From: Eledone cirrhosa | Taxonomy: Eukaryota > Mollusca > Cephalopoda > Octopoda > Eledonidae | Length of the DNA stretch: 64,000 nt | NCBI GenBank assembly: GCA_964016885.1 | Contig: OZ024743.1 | Coordinates: 18,640,872-18,704,871 of the forward strand | Direction of reading: 5' to 3' | In this document: piece after piece, positions 35,704 to 48,600 of the stretch | Numbering within the stretch: position 1 is the stretch's first letter | Layout: each line of letters opens with the position of its first letter | Translations under genes and position numbers: made by a program | The notes under the pieces: generated by a model | Databases searched by the model: none | What the model saw: only the letters and a program-made list of their open reading frames with translations | What the model was told of the DNA's origin: nothing

Positions 35704-38700
35704 GAAGTAAGTTAATTTTATAATTTTCTTATTTTACGTCTCTCATATTATTTTTCTGCAACCCCATGCATTGAACCACATTGTTAATAAGACAAAACCT
35801 ATATATTTGCTAGCATTGATATGCATCAGTGTGTAAATAAATGTTACTAGATATAAATTCCTTATAATTATCTCCAATTCATTTGTCGAGCAATATTTGG
35901 CCACGACTGCTACTATGGTAGTAAACTGGCCGCTGTCTTAATAACCACTCGCTTTCCACTGATTGACCTCGATATCACGTGATTGATTCTTTTTGAATTT
36001 GCCACGGACGTAGAGGCAGTGATTTTCTCAATGGCTTGGAATCGAGTCCACGCATCGCTATTTCCATTCCACTGAATTATTATTTGAATAAGTTTCCAGT
36101 GTCCTCGCTATGCCTTGAGACCTATACGGAAAAAGACTTTCCTGATGACGGAATGATTTTCGATATGTTTCTTCGGAAAATATATTTACTCCATTCCAGA
36201 AACTAATTAGTTGGAAGTGATTTTTTAGTAAGTAAGTTAATTTTATAATTTTCTTATTTTACGTCTCTCATACTATTGTTCTGCAACCCCATGCATTGAA
36301 CCACGTTGTTAATAAGACAAAACCTATATATTTGCTAGCATTGATATGCAACTGTGTGTATATAAATGTTGCTACATATAAATTCCTTATAATTATCTCC
36401 AATTCATTTGTCGAGCAATATTTGGCAATGACTGCTACTATGGTAGTAAGCTGGCCGCCGTCTTAATAACCACTCGCTTTCCACTGATTGACCTCCATGT
36501 CACATGATTGATTCTTTTTGAATTTGCCGCGGACGTAGAGGCAGTGATTTTCTCAATGGCTTGGAATCCAGTCCACGCATCGCTATTCCCATTCCACTGA
36601 ATTATTTTTTTAATAAGTTTCCAGTGTCCTCGCTATGCCTGGAGACCTATACGGGAAAAGACTTTCCTTCGGACGGAAAGATTTTCTATATGTTTCTTCG
36701 GAAAATATATTTACTCCATTCCAGAAACTAATTAGTTGGAAGTGATTTTTTAGTAAGTAAGTTAATTTTATAATTTTCTTATTTTACGTCTCTCATATTA
36801 TTGTTCTGCAACCCCATGCATTGAACTACATTGTTAATAAGACAAAAACTATATATTTGCTAGCATTGATATGCATGTGTGTGTATATAAATGTTACTAG
36901 ATATAAATTCCTTATAATTATCTCCAATTCATTTGTCGAGCAATATTTAGCCATGACTGCTACTATGGTAGTAAGCTGGCCGCTGTCTTAATAACCACTC
37001 GCTTTCCACTGATTCACCTCGATGTCACGTGATTGATTCTTTTTGAATTTGCTCCGGACGTAGAGGCAGTGATTTTCTCAATGGCTTGGAATCCAGTCCA
37101 CGCATCGCTATTTCCATTCCACTGAATTATTTTTTTAATAAGTTTCCAGTGTCCTCGCTATGCCTGGAGACCTATACGGAAAAATACTTTCCTGATGACG
37201 GAATGATTTTCTTTGTTTCTTCGGAAAATATATTTACTCCGTTCCAGAAACTAATTAGTTGGAAGTGATTTTTAAGGAAGTAAGTTAATTTTATAATTTT
37301 CTTATTTTACGTCTCTCATATTATTGTTCTGCAACCCCATGCATTGAACCACGTTGTTAATAAGACAAAACCTATATATTTGCTAGCATTGATATGCATC
37401 TGTGTGTATATAAATGTTACTAGATATAAATTCCTTATAATTATCTCCAATTCATTTGTCGAGCAATATTTGGCCATGACTGCTAATATGGTAGTAATTG
37501 GCCGCTGTCTTAATAACCACTCGCTTTCCACTGATTGACCTCGATGTCACGTGATTGATTCTTTTTCTGAATTTGCCGCGGACGTAGAGGCAGTGATTTT
37601 CTCAATGGCTTGGAATCCAGTCCAGGCATCGCTATTTCCATTCCACTGAATTATTTTTTTAATAAGTTTCCAGTGTCCTCGCTATGCCTTGAGACCTATA
37701 CGGAAAAAGACTTTCCTGGTGACGGAATGATTTTCTTTATGTTTCTTCGGAAAATATATTTACTCCATTCCAGAAACTAATTAGTTGGAAGTGATTTTTT
37801 AGGAAGTAAGTTAATTTTATAATTTTCTTATTTTAAGTCTCTCATATTATCGTTCTGCAACCCCATGCATTGAACCACATTGTTAATAAGACAAAACCTA
37901 TATATTTGCTAGCATTGATATGCATCTGTGTGTATATAAATGTTACTAGATATAAATTCCTTATAATTATCTCCAATTCATTTGTCGAGCAATATTTGGC
38001 CACGACTGCTACTATGGTAGTAAACTGGCCGCTGTCTTAATAACCACTCGCTTTCCACTGATTGACCTCGATATCACGTGATTGATTCTTTTTGAATTTG
38101 CCACGGACGTAGAGGCAGTGATTTTCTCAATGGCTTGGAATCGAGTCCACGCATCGCTATTTCCATTCCACTGAATTATTATTTGAATAAGTTTCCAGTG
38201 TCCTCGCTATGCCTTGAGACCTATACGGAAAAAGACTTTCCTGATGACGGAATGATTTTCGATATGTTTCTTCGGAAAATATATTTACTCCATTCCAGAA
38301 ACTAATTAGTTGGAAGTGATTTTTTAGTAAGTAAGTTAATTTTATAATTTTCTTATTTTACGTCTCTCATACTATTGTTCTGCAACCCCATGCATTGAAC
38401 CACGTTGTTAATAAGACAAAACCTATATATTTGCTAGCATTGATATGCAACTGTGTGTATATAAATGTTGCTACATATAAATTCCTTATAATTATCTCCA
38501 ATTCATTTGTCGAGCAATATTTGGCAATGACTGCTACTATGGTAGTAAGCTGGCCGCCGTCTTAATAACCACTCGCTTTCCACTGATTGACCTCCATGTC
38601 ACATGATTGATTCTTTTTGAATTTGCCGCGGACGTAGAGGCAGTGATTTTCTCAATGGCTTGGAATCCAGTCCACGCATCGCTATTCCCATTCCACTGAA

Positions 38701-39901
38701 TTATTTTTTTAATAAGTTTCCAGTGTCCTCGCTATGCCTGGAGACCTATACGGGAAAAGACTTTCCTGATGACGGAAAGATTTTCTATATGTTTCTTCGG
38801 AAAATATATTTACTCCATTCCAGAAACTAATTAGTTGGAAGTGATTTTTTAGTAAGTAAGTTAATTTTATAATTTTCTTATTTTACGTCTCTCATATTAT
38901 TGTTCTGCAACCCCATGCATTGAACTACATTGTTAATAAGACAAAAACTATATATTTGCTAGCATTGATATGCATGTGTGTGTATATAAATGTTACTAGA
39001 TATAAATTCCTTATAATTATCTCCAATTCATTTGTCGAGCAATATTTAGCCATGACTGCTACTATGGTAGTAAGCTGGCCGCTGTCTTAATAACCACTCG
39101 CTTTCCACTGATTCACCTCGATGTCACGTGATTGATTCTTTTTGAATTTGCTCCGGACGTAGAGGCAGTGATTTTCTCAATGGCTTGGAATCCAGTCCAC
39201 GCATCGCTATTTCCATTCCACTGAATTATTTTTTTAATAAGTTTCCAGTGTCCTCGCTATGCCTGGAGACCTATACGGAAAAATACTTTCCTGATGACGG
39301 AATGATTTTCTTTGTTTCTTCGGAAAATATATTTACTCCGTTCCAGAAACTAATTAGTTGGAAGTGATTTTTAAGGAAGTAAGTTAATTTTATAATTTTC
39401 TTATTTTACGTCTCTCATATTATTGTTCTGCAACCCCATGCATTGAACCACGTTGTTAATAAGACAAAACCTATATATTTGCTAGCATTGATATGCATCT
39501 GTGTGTATATAAATGTTACTAGATATAAATTCCTTATAATTATCTCCAATTCATTTGTCGAGCAATATTTGGCCATGACTGCTAATATGGTAGTAATTGG
39601 CCGCTGTCTTAATAACCACTCGCTTTCCACTGATTGACCTCGATGTCACGTGATTGATTCTTTTTCTGAATTTGCCGCGGACGTAGAGGCAGTGATTTTC
39701 TCAATGGCTTGGAATCCAGTCCAGGCATCGCTATTTCCATTCCACTGAATTATTTTTTTAATAAGTTTCCAGTGTCCTCGCTATGCCTTGAGACCTATAC
39801 GGAAAAAGACTTTCCTGGTGACGGAATGATTTTCTTTATGTTTCTTCGGAAAATATATTTACTCCATTCCGGAAACTAATTAGTTGGAAGTGATTTTTTA
39901 G
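35704..39901 (+). repeat. 2,099-bp tetramer tandem duplication with junction in monomer 37803
   Basis: Monomers at 35704, 36229, 36754 and 37277 pair with 37803, 38328, 38853 and 39376, offset 2,099. Shared rare marks are GGCCACGACTGC, AATCGAGTCC, ATTATTTGAATAAG, TTTGGCAATG, CTCCGTTCC, TTAAGGAAG and GTAGTAATTGG (a one-base loss). The front of the monomer at 37803 (TTTTAAGTCTC, TTATCGTTC, TATATAAATG) instead resembles that at 39902, and it switches to the 35704 type between about 37934 and 37973, the duplication breakpoint. The monomers at 36229 and 38328 differ by a short CCTTCGGACGG versus CCTGATGACGG tract. Confidence 0.9.
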
Positions 39902-42524
39902 GAAGTAAGTTAATTTTATAATTTTCTTATTTTAAGTCTCTCATATTATCGTTCTGCAACCCCATGCATTGAACCACATTGTTAATAAGACAAAACCTAT
40001 ATATTTGCTAGCATTGATATGCATCTGTGTGTATATAAATGTTACTAGATATAAATTCCTTATAATTATCTGCAATTCATTTGTCGAGCAATATTTGGCC
40101 ATGACTGCTACTATGGCAGTAAGCTGGCCGCTGTCTTAATAACCACTCCCTTTCCACTGATTGACCTCGATGTCACATGATTGATTCTTTTTGAATTTGC
40201 CGCGGACGTAGAGGCAGTGATTTTCTCAATGGCTTGGAATCCAGTCCACGCATCGCTATTTCCATTCCACTGAATTATTTTTTTAATAAGTTTCCAGTGT
40301 CCTCGCTATGCCTGGATACCTATACGTAAAAAGTCTTTCCTGATGACGGAATGATTTTCGATATGTTTCTTCGGAAAATATATTTACTCCATTCCAGAAA
40401 CTAATTAGTTGGAAGTGATTTTTTAGTAAGTAAGTTAATTTTATAATTTTCTTATCTTACGTCTCTCATATGATTGTTCTGCAACCCCATGCATTGAACC
40501 ACATTGTTAATAAGACAAAACCAATGTATTTGCTAGCATTGATATGCATCTGTGTGTCTATAAATGTTACTAGATATAAATTCCTTATAATTATCTCCAA
40601 TTCATTTGTCGAGCAATATTTGGCCATGACTGCTACTATGGTAGTAAGCTGGCCGCTGTCTTAATAACCACTCGCTTTACACTGATTGACCTCGATATCA
40701 CGTGATTGATTCTTTTTGAATTTGCCGCGGACGTAGAGGCAGTGATTTTCTCAATGGCTTGGAATCCAGTCCACGCATCGCTATTTCCATTCCACTGAAT
40801 TATTTTTTTAATAGGTTTCCAGTGTCCTCGCTATGCCTGGAGACCTATACGGAAAAAGAATTTCCTTCGGACGGAAAGATTTTCTATATGTTTCTTCGGA
40901 AAATCTATTTACTCCATTCCAGAAACTAATTAGTTGGAAGTGATTTTTTAGTAAGTTAATTTTATAATTTTTTTTATTTTACGTCTCTCATATTATTGTT
41001 CTGCAACCCCATGCATTGAACCACATTGTTAATAAGACAAAACCTATATATTTGCTAGCATTGATATGCATCTGTGTGTATATAAATGTTACTAGATATA
41101 AATTCCTTATAATTATCTCCAATTCATTTGTCGAGCAATATTTGGCCATGACTGCTAATATGGTAGTAATTGGCCGCTGTCTTAATAACCACTCGCTTTC
41201 CACTGATTGACCTCGATGTCACGTGATTGATTCTTTTTCTGAATTTGCCGCGGACGTAGAGGCAGTGATTTTCTCAATGGCTTGGAATCCAGTCCAGGCA
41301 TCGCTATTTCCATTCCACTGAATTATTTTTTTAATAAGTTTCCAGTGTCCTCGCTATGCCTTGAGACCTATACGGAAAAAGACTTTCCTGGTGACGGAAT
41401 GATTTTCTTTATGTTTCTTCGGAAAATATATTTACTCCATTCCAGAAACTAATTAGTTGGAAGTGATTTTTTAGGAAGTAAGTTAATTTTATAATTTTCT
41501 TATTTTAAGTCTCTCATATTATCGTTCTGCAACCCCATGCATTGAACCACATTGTTAATAAGACAAAACCTATATATTTGCTAGCATTGATATGCATCTG
41601 TGTGTATATAAATGTTACTAGATATAAATTCCTTATAATTATCTGCAATTCATTTGTCGAGCAATATTTGGCCATGACTGCTACTATGGCAGTAAGCTGG
41701 CCGCTGTCTTAATAACCACTCCCTTTCCACTGATTGACCTCGATGTCACATGATTGATTCTTTTTGAATTTGCCGCGGACGTAGAGGCAGTGATTTTCTC
41801 AATGGCTTGGAATCCAGTCCACGCATCGCTATTTCCATTCCACTGAATTATTTTTTTAATAAGTTTCCAGTGTCCTCGCTATGCCTGGATACCTATACGT
41901 AAAAAGTCTTTCCTGATGACGGAATGATTTTCGATATGTTTCTTCGGAAAATATATTTACTCCATTCCAGAAACTAATTAGTTGGAAGTGATTTTTTAGT
42001 AAGTAAGTTAATTTTATAATTTTCTTATCTTACGTCTCTCATATGATTGTTCTGCAACCCCATGCATTGAACCACATTGTTAATAAGACAAAACCAATGT
42101 ATTTGCTAGCATTGATATGCATCTGTGTGTCTATAAATGTTACTAGATATAAATTCCTTATAATTATCTCCAATTCATTTGTCGAGCAATATTTGGCCAT
42201 GACTGCTACTATGGTAGTAAGCTGGCCGCTGTCTTAATAACCACTCGCTTTACACTGATTGACCTCGATATCACGTGATTGATTCTTTTTGAATTTGCCG
42301 CGGACGTAGAGGCAGTGATTTTCTCAATGGCTTGGAATCCAGTCCACGCATCGCTATTTCCATTCCACTGAATTATTTTTTTAATAGGTTTCCAGTGTCC
42401 TCGCTATGCCTGGAGACCTATACGGAAAAAGAATTTCCTTCGGACGGAAAGATTTTCTATATGTTTCTTCGGAAAATCTATTTACTCCATTCCAGAAACT
42501 AATTAGTTGGAAGTGATTTTTTAG
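39376..42524 (+). repeat. 1,573-bp trimer tandem duplication with junction in monomer 40952
   Basis: Monomers at 39902 and 40427 pair with 41475 and 42000, offset 1,573, sharing TATCTGCAATTC, ATGGCAGTAAGC, CCACTCCCTTTCC, CATATGATTG, CCAATGTATTT, GTGTCTATAAATG and AAATCTATTT. The monomer at 40952 starts like that at 42525 (only one TAAG, then a T8 run) and continues like that at 39376 (CTAATATGG, GTAGTAATTGG, CCTGGTGACGG). Its switch lies between about 41025 and 41158. I see essentially no differences between the two copies, so this is among the newest duplications in the window. Confidence 0.9.
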
Positions 42525-45140
42525 TAAGTTAATTTTATAATTTTTTTTATTTTACGTCTCTCATATTATTGTTCTGCAACCCCATGCATTGAACCACATT
42601 GTTAATAAGACAAAACCTATATATTTGCTAGCATTGATATGCATCTGTGTGTATATAAATGTTACTAGATATAAATTCCTTATAATTATCTCCAATTCAT
42701 TTGTCTAGCAATATTTGGCCATGACTGCTACTATGGTAGTAAGCTGGCCGCTGTCTTAATAACCACTCGCATTCCACTGATTGACCTCGATGTAACGTGA
42801 TTGATTGTTTTTAAATTTGCCGCGGACGTAGAGGCAGTGATTTTCTCAATATCTTGGAATCCAGTCCACGCATCGCTATTTCCATTCCACTGAATAATTT
42901 TTTTAATAATTTTCCAGTGTCCTCGCTATGCCTGGAGACCTATACGGAAAAAGACTTTCCTGATGACGGAATGATTTTCGATATGTTTCTTCGGAAAATA
43001 TATATACTCCATTCCAGAAACTAATTAGTTGGACGTGATTTTTTAGTAAGTAAGTTAATTTTATAATTTTCTTATTTTACGTCTTCATATTATTGTTCTG
43101 CAACCCCATGCATTGAACCACATTGTTAATATGACAAAACCTATATATTTGCTAGCATTGATATTCATCTGTGTGTATATAAATTTTACTAGATATAAAT
43201 TCCTTATAATTATCTCCAATTCATTTGTCGAGCAATATATGGCCATGACTGCTACTATGGTAGTAAGCTGGCCGCTGTCTTAATAACCACTCGCTTTCCA
43301 CTGATTTACCTCGATGTAACGTGATTGATTGTTTTTAAATTTGCCTCGGACGTAGAGGCAGTGATTTTCTCAATGGCTTGGAATCCAGTCCACGCATCGC
43401 TATTTCCATTCCACTGAATTATTTGTTTAATAAGTTTCCAGTGTCCTCGCTATGCCTGGAGACCTATACGGAAAAATACTTTCCTGATGACGGAATGATT
43501 TTCTTTGTTTCTTCGGAAAATATATTTACTCCATTCCAGAAACTAATTAGTTGGAAGTGATTTTTAAGGAAGTAAGTTAATTTTATAATTTTCTTATTTT
43601 ACGTCTCTCAAATTATTGTTCTGCAACCCCATGCATTGAACCACGTTGTTAATAAGACAAAACCTATATATTTGCTAGCATTGATATGCATCTGTGTGTA
43701 TATAAATGTTACTAGATATAAATTCCTTATAATTATCTCCAATTCATTTGTCGAGCAATATTTGGCCATGACTGCTACTATGGCTGTAAGCTGGCCGCTG
43801 TCTTAATAACCACTCCCTTTCCACTGATTGACCTCGATGCACATGATTGATTCTTTTTGAATTTGCCGCGGACGTAGAGGCAGTGATTTTCTCAATGGCT
43901 TGGAATCCAGTCCACGCATCGCTATTTCCATTCCACTGAATTATTTTTTTAATAAGTTTCCAGTGTCCTCGCTATGCCTGGATACCTATACGTAAAAAGT
44001 CTTTCCTGATGACGGAATGATTTTCGATATGTTTCTTCGGAAAATATATTTACTCCATTCCAGAAACTAATTAGTTGGAAGTGATTTTTTAGTAAGTAAG
44101 TTAATTTTATAATTTTCTTATCTTACGTCTCTCAAATTATTGTTCTGCAACCCCATGCATTGAACCACGTTGTTAATAAGACAAAACCTATATATTTGCT
44201 AGCATTGATATGCATCTGTGTGTATATAAATGTTACTAGATATAAATTCCTTATAATTATCTCCAATTCATTTGTCGAGCAATATTTGGCCATGACTGCT
44301 ACTATGGTAGTAAGCTGGCCGCTGTCTTAATAACCACTCGCTTTACACTGATTGACCTCGATATCACGTGATTGATTCTTTTTGAATTTGCCGCGGACGT
44401 AGAGGCAGTGATTTTCTCAATGGCTTGGAATCCAGTCCACGCATCGCTATTTTCCATTCCACTGAATTATTTTTTTAATAGGGTTCCAGTGTCCTCGCTA
44501 TGCCTGGAGACCTATACGGAAAAAGAATTTCATTCGGACGGAGAGATTTTCTATATGTTTCTTCGGAAAATCTATTTACTCCATTCCAGAAACTAATTAG
44601 TTGGAAGTGATTTTTTAGTAAGTTAATTTTATAATTTTTTTTATTTTACGTCTCTCATATTATTGTTCTGCAACCCCATGCATTGAACCACATTGTTAAT
44701 AAGACAAAACCTATATATTTGCTAGCATTGATATGCATCTGTGTGTATATAAATGTTACTAGATATAAATTCCTTATAATTATCTCCAATTCATTTGTCG
44801 AGCAATATTTGGCCATGACTGCTACTATGGTAGTAAGCTGGCCGCTGTCTTAATAACCACTCGCATTCCACTGATTGACCTCGATGTAACGTGATTGATT
44901 GTTTTTAAATTTGCCGCGGACGTAGAGGCAGTGATTTTCTCAATGTCTTGGAATCCAGTCCACGCATCGCTATTTCCATTCCACTGAATAATTTTTTTAA
45001 TAAGTTTCCAGTGTCCTCGCTATGCCTGGAGACCTATACGGAAAAAGACTTTCCTGATGACGGAAAGATTTTCCATATGTTTCTTAGGAAAATATATATA
45101 CTCCATTCCAGAAACTAATTAGTTGGACGTGATTTTTTAG
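42525..45140 (+). repeat. Diverged 2,094-bp tetramer-scale repeat
   Basis: Monomers start at 42525, 43047, 43569, 44093 and 44619. Those at 42525 and 44619 (both 522 bp) share the lost TAAG, the T8 run, CTCGCATTCC, GATGTAACG, TTTTTAAATTTG and GGACGTGATT. Those at 43569 and 44093 are relatives of 39902 and 40427 but carry many private changes: CTCAAATTATTG, ATGGCTGTAAGC, GATGCACATG (a one-base loss), CTATTTTCC (a one-base gain), AATAGGGTTCC and CATTCGGACGGAG. The monomer at 43047 has ACGTCTTCAT and TGCCTCGG. Higher divergence than in neighbouring blocks suggests an older duplication. Confidence 0.8.
44372..44596 (+). other. Longest chance open frame in the array (74 codons), not a gene
   Basis: A one-base gain in this monomer (CGCTATTTTCC in place of CGCTATTTCC, near 44452) joins two short open stretches that are out of frame in other copies. 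The start is a non-ATG codon in GTGATTGATTC. No sister monomer keeps this frame and no coding-type conservation is seen. It is recorded to explain why it stands out; it is not called as a CDS. Confidence 0.85.
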
Positions 45141-45665
45141 TAAGTAAGTTAATTTTATAATTTTCTTATTTTACGTCTCTCATATTATTGTTCTGCAACC
45201 CCATGCATTGAACCACATTGTTAATAAGACAAAACCTATATATTTGCTAGCATTGATATGCATGTGTGTGTATATAAATGTTACTAGATATACATTCCTT
45301 ATAATTATCTCCAATTCATTTGTCGAGCAATATTTGGCCATGACTGCTACTCTGGTAGTAAGCTGGCTGCTGTCTTAATAACCACTCGCTTTCCACTGAT
45401 TGACCACGATGTCACGTGATTGATTCTTTTTGAATTTGCTCCGGACGTAGAGGCAGTGATTTTCTCAATGGCTTGGAATCGAGTCCACGCATCGCTATTT
45501 CCATTCCACTGAATTATTTTTTTAATAGGTTTCCAGTGTCCTCGCTATGCCTTGAGACCTATACGGAAAAAGACTTTCCTGATGACGGAATGATTTTCGA
45601 TATGTTTCTTCGGAAAATATATTTGCTCCATTCCAGAAACTAATTAGTTGGAAGTGATTTTTTAG
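45141..45665 (+). repeat. Boundary monomer at the start of the macro-duplication
   Basis: The front carries private variants (CTACTCTGG, GCTGGCTGCTG, GACCACGATG, AATCGAGTCC, AATAGGTTTCC). The back (GCCTTGAG, GATGACGGAATGATTTTCG, TTGCTCC, then TAAGTTAG in the next copy) equals the back of the monomers at 9467 and 14723. The switch near 45550 marks where the array starts to repeat its 15-kb section. Confidence 0.75.
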
Positions 45666-48600
45666 TAAGTTAGTTAATTTTATAATTTTCTTATTTTACG
45701 TCTCTCATACTATTGTTCTGCAACCCCATGCATTGAACCACATTGTTAATAAGACAAAACCTATATATTTGCTAGCATTGATATGCATCTGTGTGTATAT
45801 AAATGTTACTAGATATAAATTCCTTATAATTATCTCCAATTCATTTGTCGAGCAATATTTGGCCCTGACTGCTAATATGGTAGTAAGTTGGCCGCTGTCT
45901 TAATAACCACTCGCTTTCCACTGATTGACCTCGATGTCACGTGATTGATTCTTTTTCTGAATTTGCCGCGGACGTAGAGGCAGTGATTTTCTCAATGGCT
46001 TGGAATCCAGTCCAGGCATCGCTATTTCCATTCCACTAAATTATTTTTTTAATAAGTTTCCAGTGTCCTCGCTATGCCTTGAGACCTATACGGAAAAAGA
46101 CTTTCCTGAAGACGGAATGATTTTCGATATGTTTCTTCGGAAAATATATTTACTCCATTCAAGAAACTAATTAGTTGGAAGTGATTTTTTAGGAAGTAAG
46201 TTAATTTTATAATTTTCTTATTTTACGACTCTCATATTATTGTTCTGCAACCCCATGCATTGAACCACATTGTTAATAAGACAAAACCTATATATTTGCT
46301 AGCATTGATATGCATCTGTGTGTATATAAATGTTACTAGATATAAATTCCTTATAATTATCTCCAATTCATTTGTCGAGCAATATTTGGCCATGACTGCT
46401 ACTGTGGTAGTAAGCTGGCCGCTGTCTTAATAACCACTCGCTTTCCACTGATTGACCTCGTTGTCACGTGATTGATTGTTTTTGAATTTGCCGCGGATGT
46501 AGAGGCAGTGATTTTCTCAATGGCTTGGAATCCAGTCCACGCATCGCTATTTCCATTCCACTGAATAATTTTTTTAATAAGTTTCCAGTGTCCTCGCTAT
46601 GCCTGGATACCTATACGTAAAAAGTCTTTCCTGATGACGGAATTATTTTCGATATGTTTCTTCGGAAAATATATTTACTCCATTCCAGAAACTAATTAGT
46701 TGGAAGTGATTTTTTAGTAAGTAAGTTAATTTTATAATTTTCTTATCTTACGTCTCTCATATTATTGTTCTGCAACCCCATGCATTGAACCACATTGTTA
46801 ATAAGACAAAACCTATATATTTGCTAGCATTGATATGCATGTGTGTGTATATAAATGTTACTAGATATAAATTCCTTATAATTATCTCCAATTCATTTGT
46901 CGAGCAATATTTGGCCATGACTGCTACTATGGTAGTAAGTTGGCCGCTGTCTTAATAACCACTCGCTTTCCATTGATTGACCTCGATGTCACGTGATTGA
47001 TTCTTTTTCTGAATTTGCCGCGGACGTAGAGGCAGTGATTTTCTCAATGGCTTGGAATCCAGTCCAGGCATCGCTATTTCCATTCCACTGAATTATTTTT
47101 TTAATAAGTTTCCAGTGTACTCGCTATGCCTTGAGACCTATACGGAAAAAGACTTTCCTGATGACGGAATGATTTTCGATATGTTTCTTCGGAAAATATA
47201 TTTACTCCATTCCAGAAACTAATTAGTTGGAAGTGATTTTTTAGTAAGTAAGTTAATTTTATAATTTTCTTATTTTACGTCTCTCATACTATTGTTCTGC
47301 AACCCCATGCATTGAACCACATTGTTAATAAGACAAAACCTATATATTTGCTAGCATTGATATGCATCTGTGTGTATATAAATGTTGCTACATATAAATT
47401 CCTTATAATTATCTCCAATTCATTTGTCGAGCAATATTTGGCCATGACTGCTACTATGGTAGTAAGCTGGCCGCTGTCTTAATAACCACTCGCTTTCCAC
47501 TGATTCACCTCGATGTCACGTGATTGATTCTTTTTGAATTTGCTCCGGACGTAGAGGCAGTGATTTTCTCAATGGCTTGGAATCCAGTCCACGCATCGCT
47601 ATTTCCATTCCACTGAATTATTTTTTTAATAAGTTTCCAGTGTCCTCGCTATGCCTGGAGACCTATACGGAAAAATACTTTCCTGATGACGGAATGATTT
47701 TCTTTGTTTCTTCGGAAAATATATTTACTCCATTCCAGAAACTAATTAGTTGGAAGTGATTTTTTAGGAAGTAAGTTAATTTTATAATTTTCTTATTTTA
47801 CGTCTCTCATATTATTGTTCTGCAACCCCATGCATTGAACCACATTGTTAATAAGACAAAACCTATATATTTGCTAGCATTGATATGCATCTGTGTGTAT
47901 ATAAATGTTACTAGATATAAATTCCTTATAATTATCTCCAATTCATTTGTCGAGCAAAATTTGGCCATGACTGCTAATATGGTAGTAAGTTGGCCGCTGT
48001 CTTAATAACCACTCGCTTTCCACTGATTGACCTCGATGTCACGTGATTGATTCTTTTTCTGAATTTGCCGCGGACGTAGAGGCAGTGATTATCTCAATGG
48101 CTTGGAATCCAGTCCAGGCATCGCTATTTCCATTCCACTGAATTATTTTTTTAATAAGTTTCCAGTGTCCTCGCTATGCCTTGAGACCTATACGGAAAAA
48201 GACTTTCCTGATGACGGAATGATTTTCGATATGTTTCTTCGGAAAATATATTTGCTCCATTCCAGAAACTAATTAGTTGGAAGTGATTTTTTAGTAAGTA
48301 AGTTAATTTTATAATTTTCTTATTTTACGTCTCTCATACTATTGTTCTGCAACCCCATGCATTGAACCACATTGTTAATAAGACAAAACCTATATATTTG
48401 CTAGCATTGATATGCATCTGTGTGTATATAAATGTTGCTACATATAAATTCCTTATAATTATCTCCAATTCATTTGTCGAGCAATATTTGGCCATGACTG
48501 CTACTATGGTAGTAAGCTGGCCGCTGTCTTAATAACCACTCGCTTTCCACTGATTCACCTCGATGTCACGTGATTGATTCTTTTTGAATTTGCTCCGGAC

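Noticed and set aside
37316..37538. Opposing open frames of 64-71 codons on both strands near 37.3, 39.4 and 41.0 kb
   Set aside because: They appear only where a one-base loss (GTAGTAATTGG) shifts the frame, start at GTG or TTG, and overlap each other completely. Copies arise by block duplication, not by coding constraint.
40470..40664. ATG-started 64-codon frame at 40470 and its copy at 42043
   Set aside because: The ATG is made by one substitution (CATATGATTG) in a monomer that was then duplicated as part of the 1,573-bp trimer. Nothing else supports coding.
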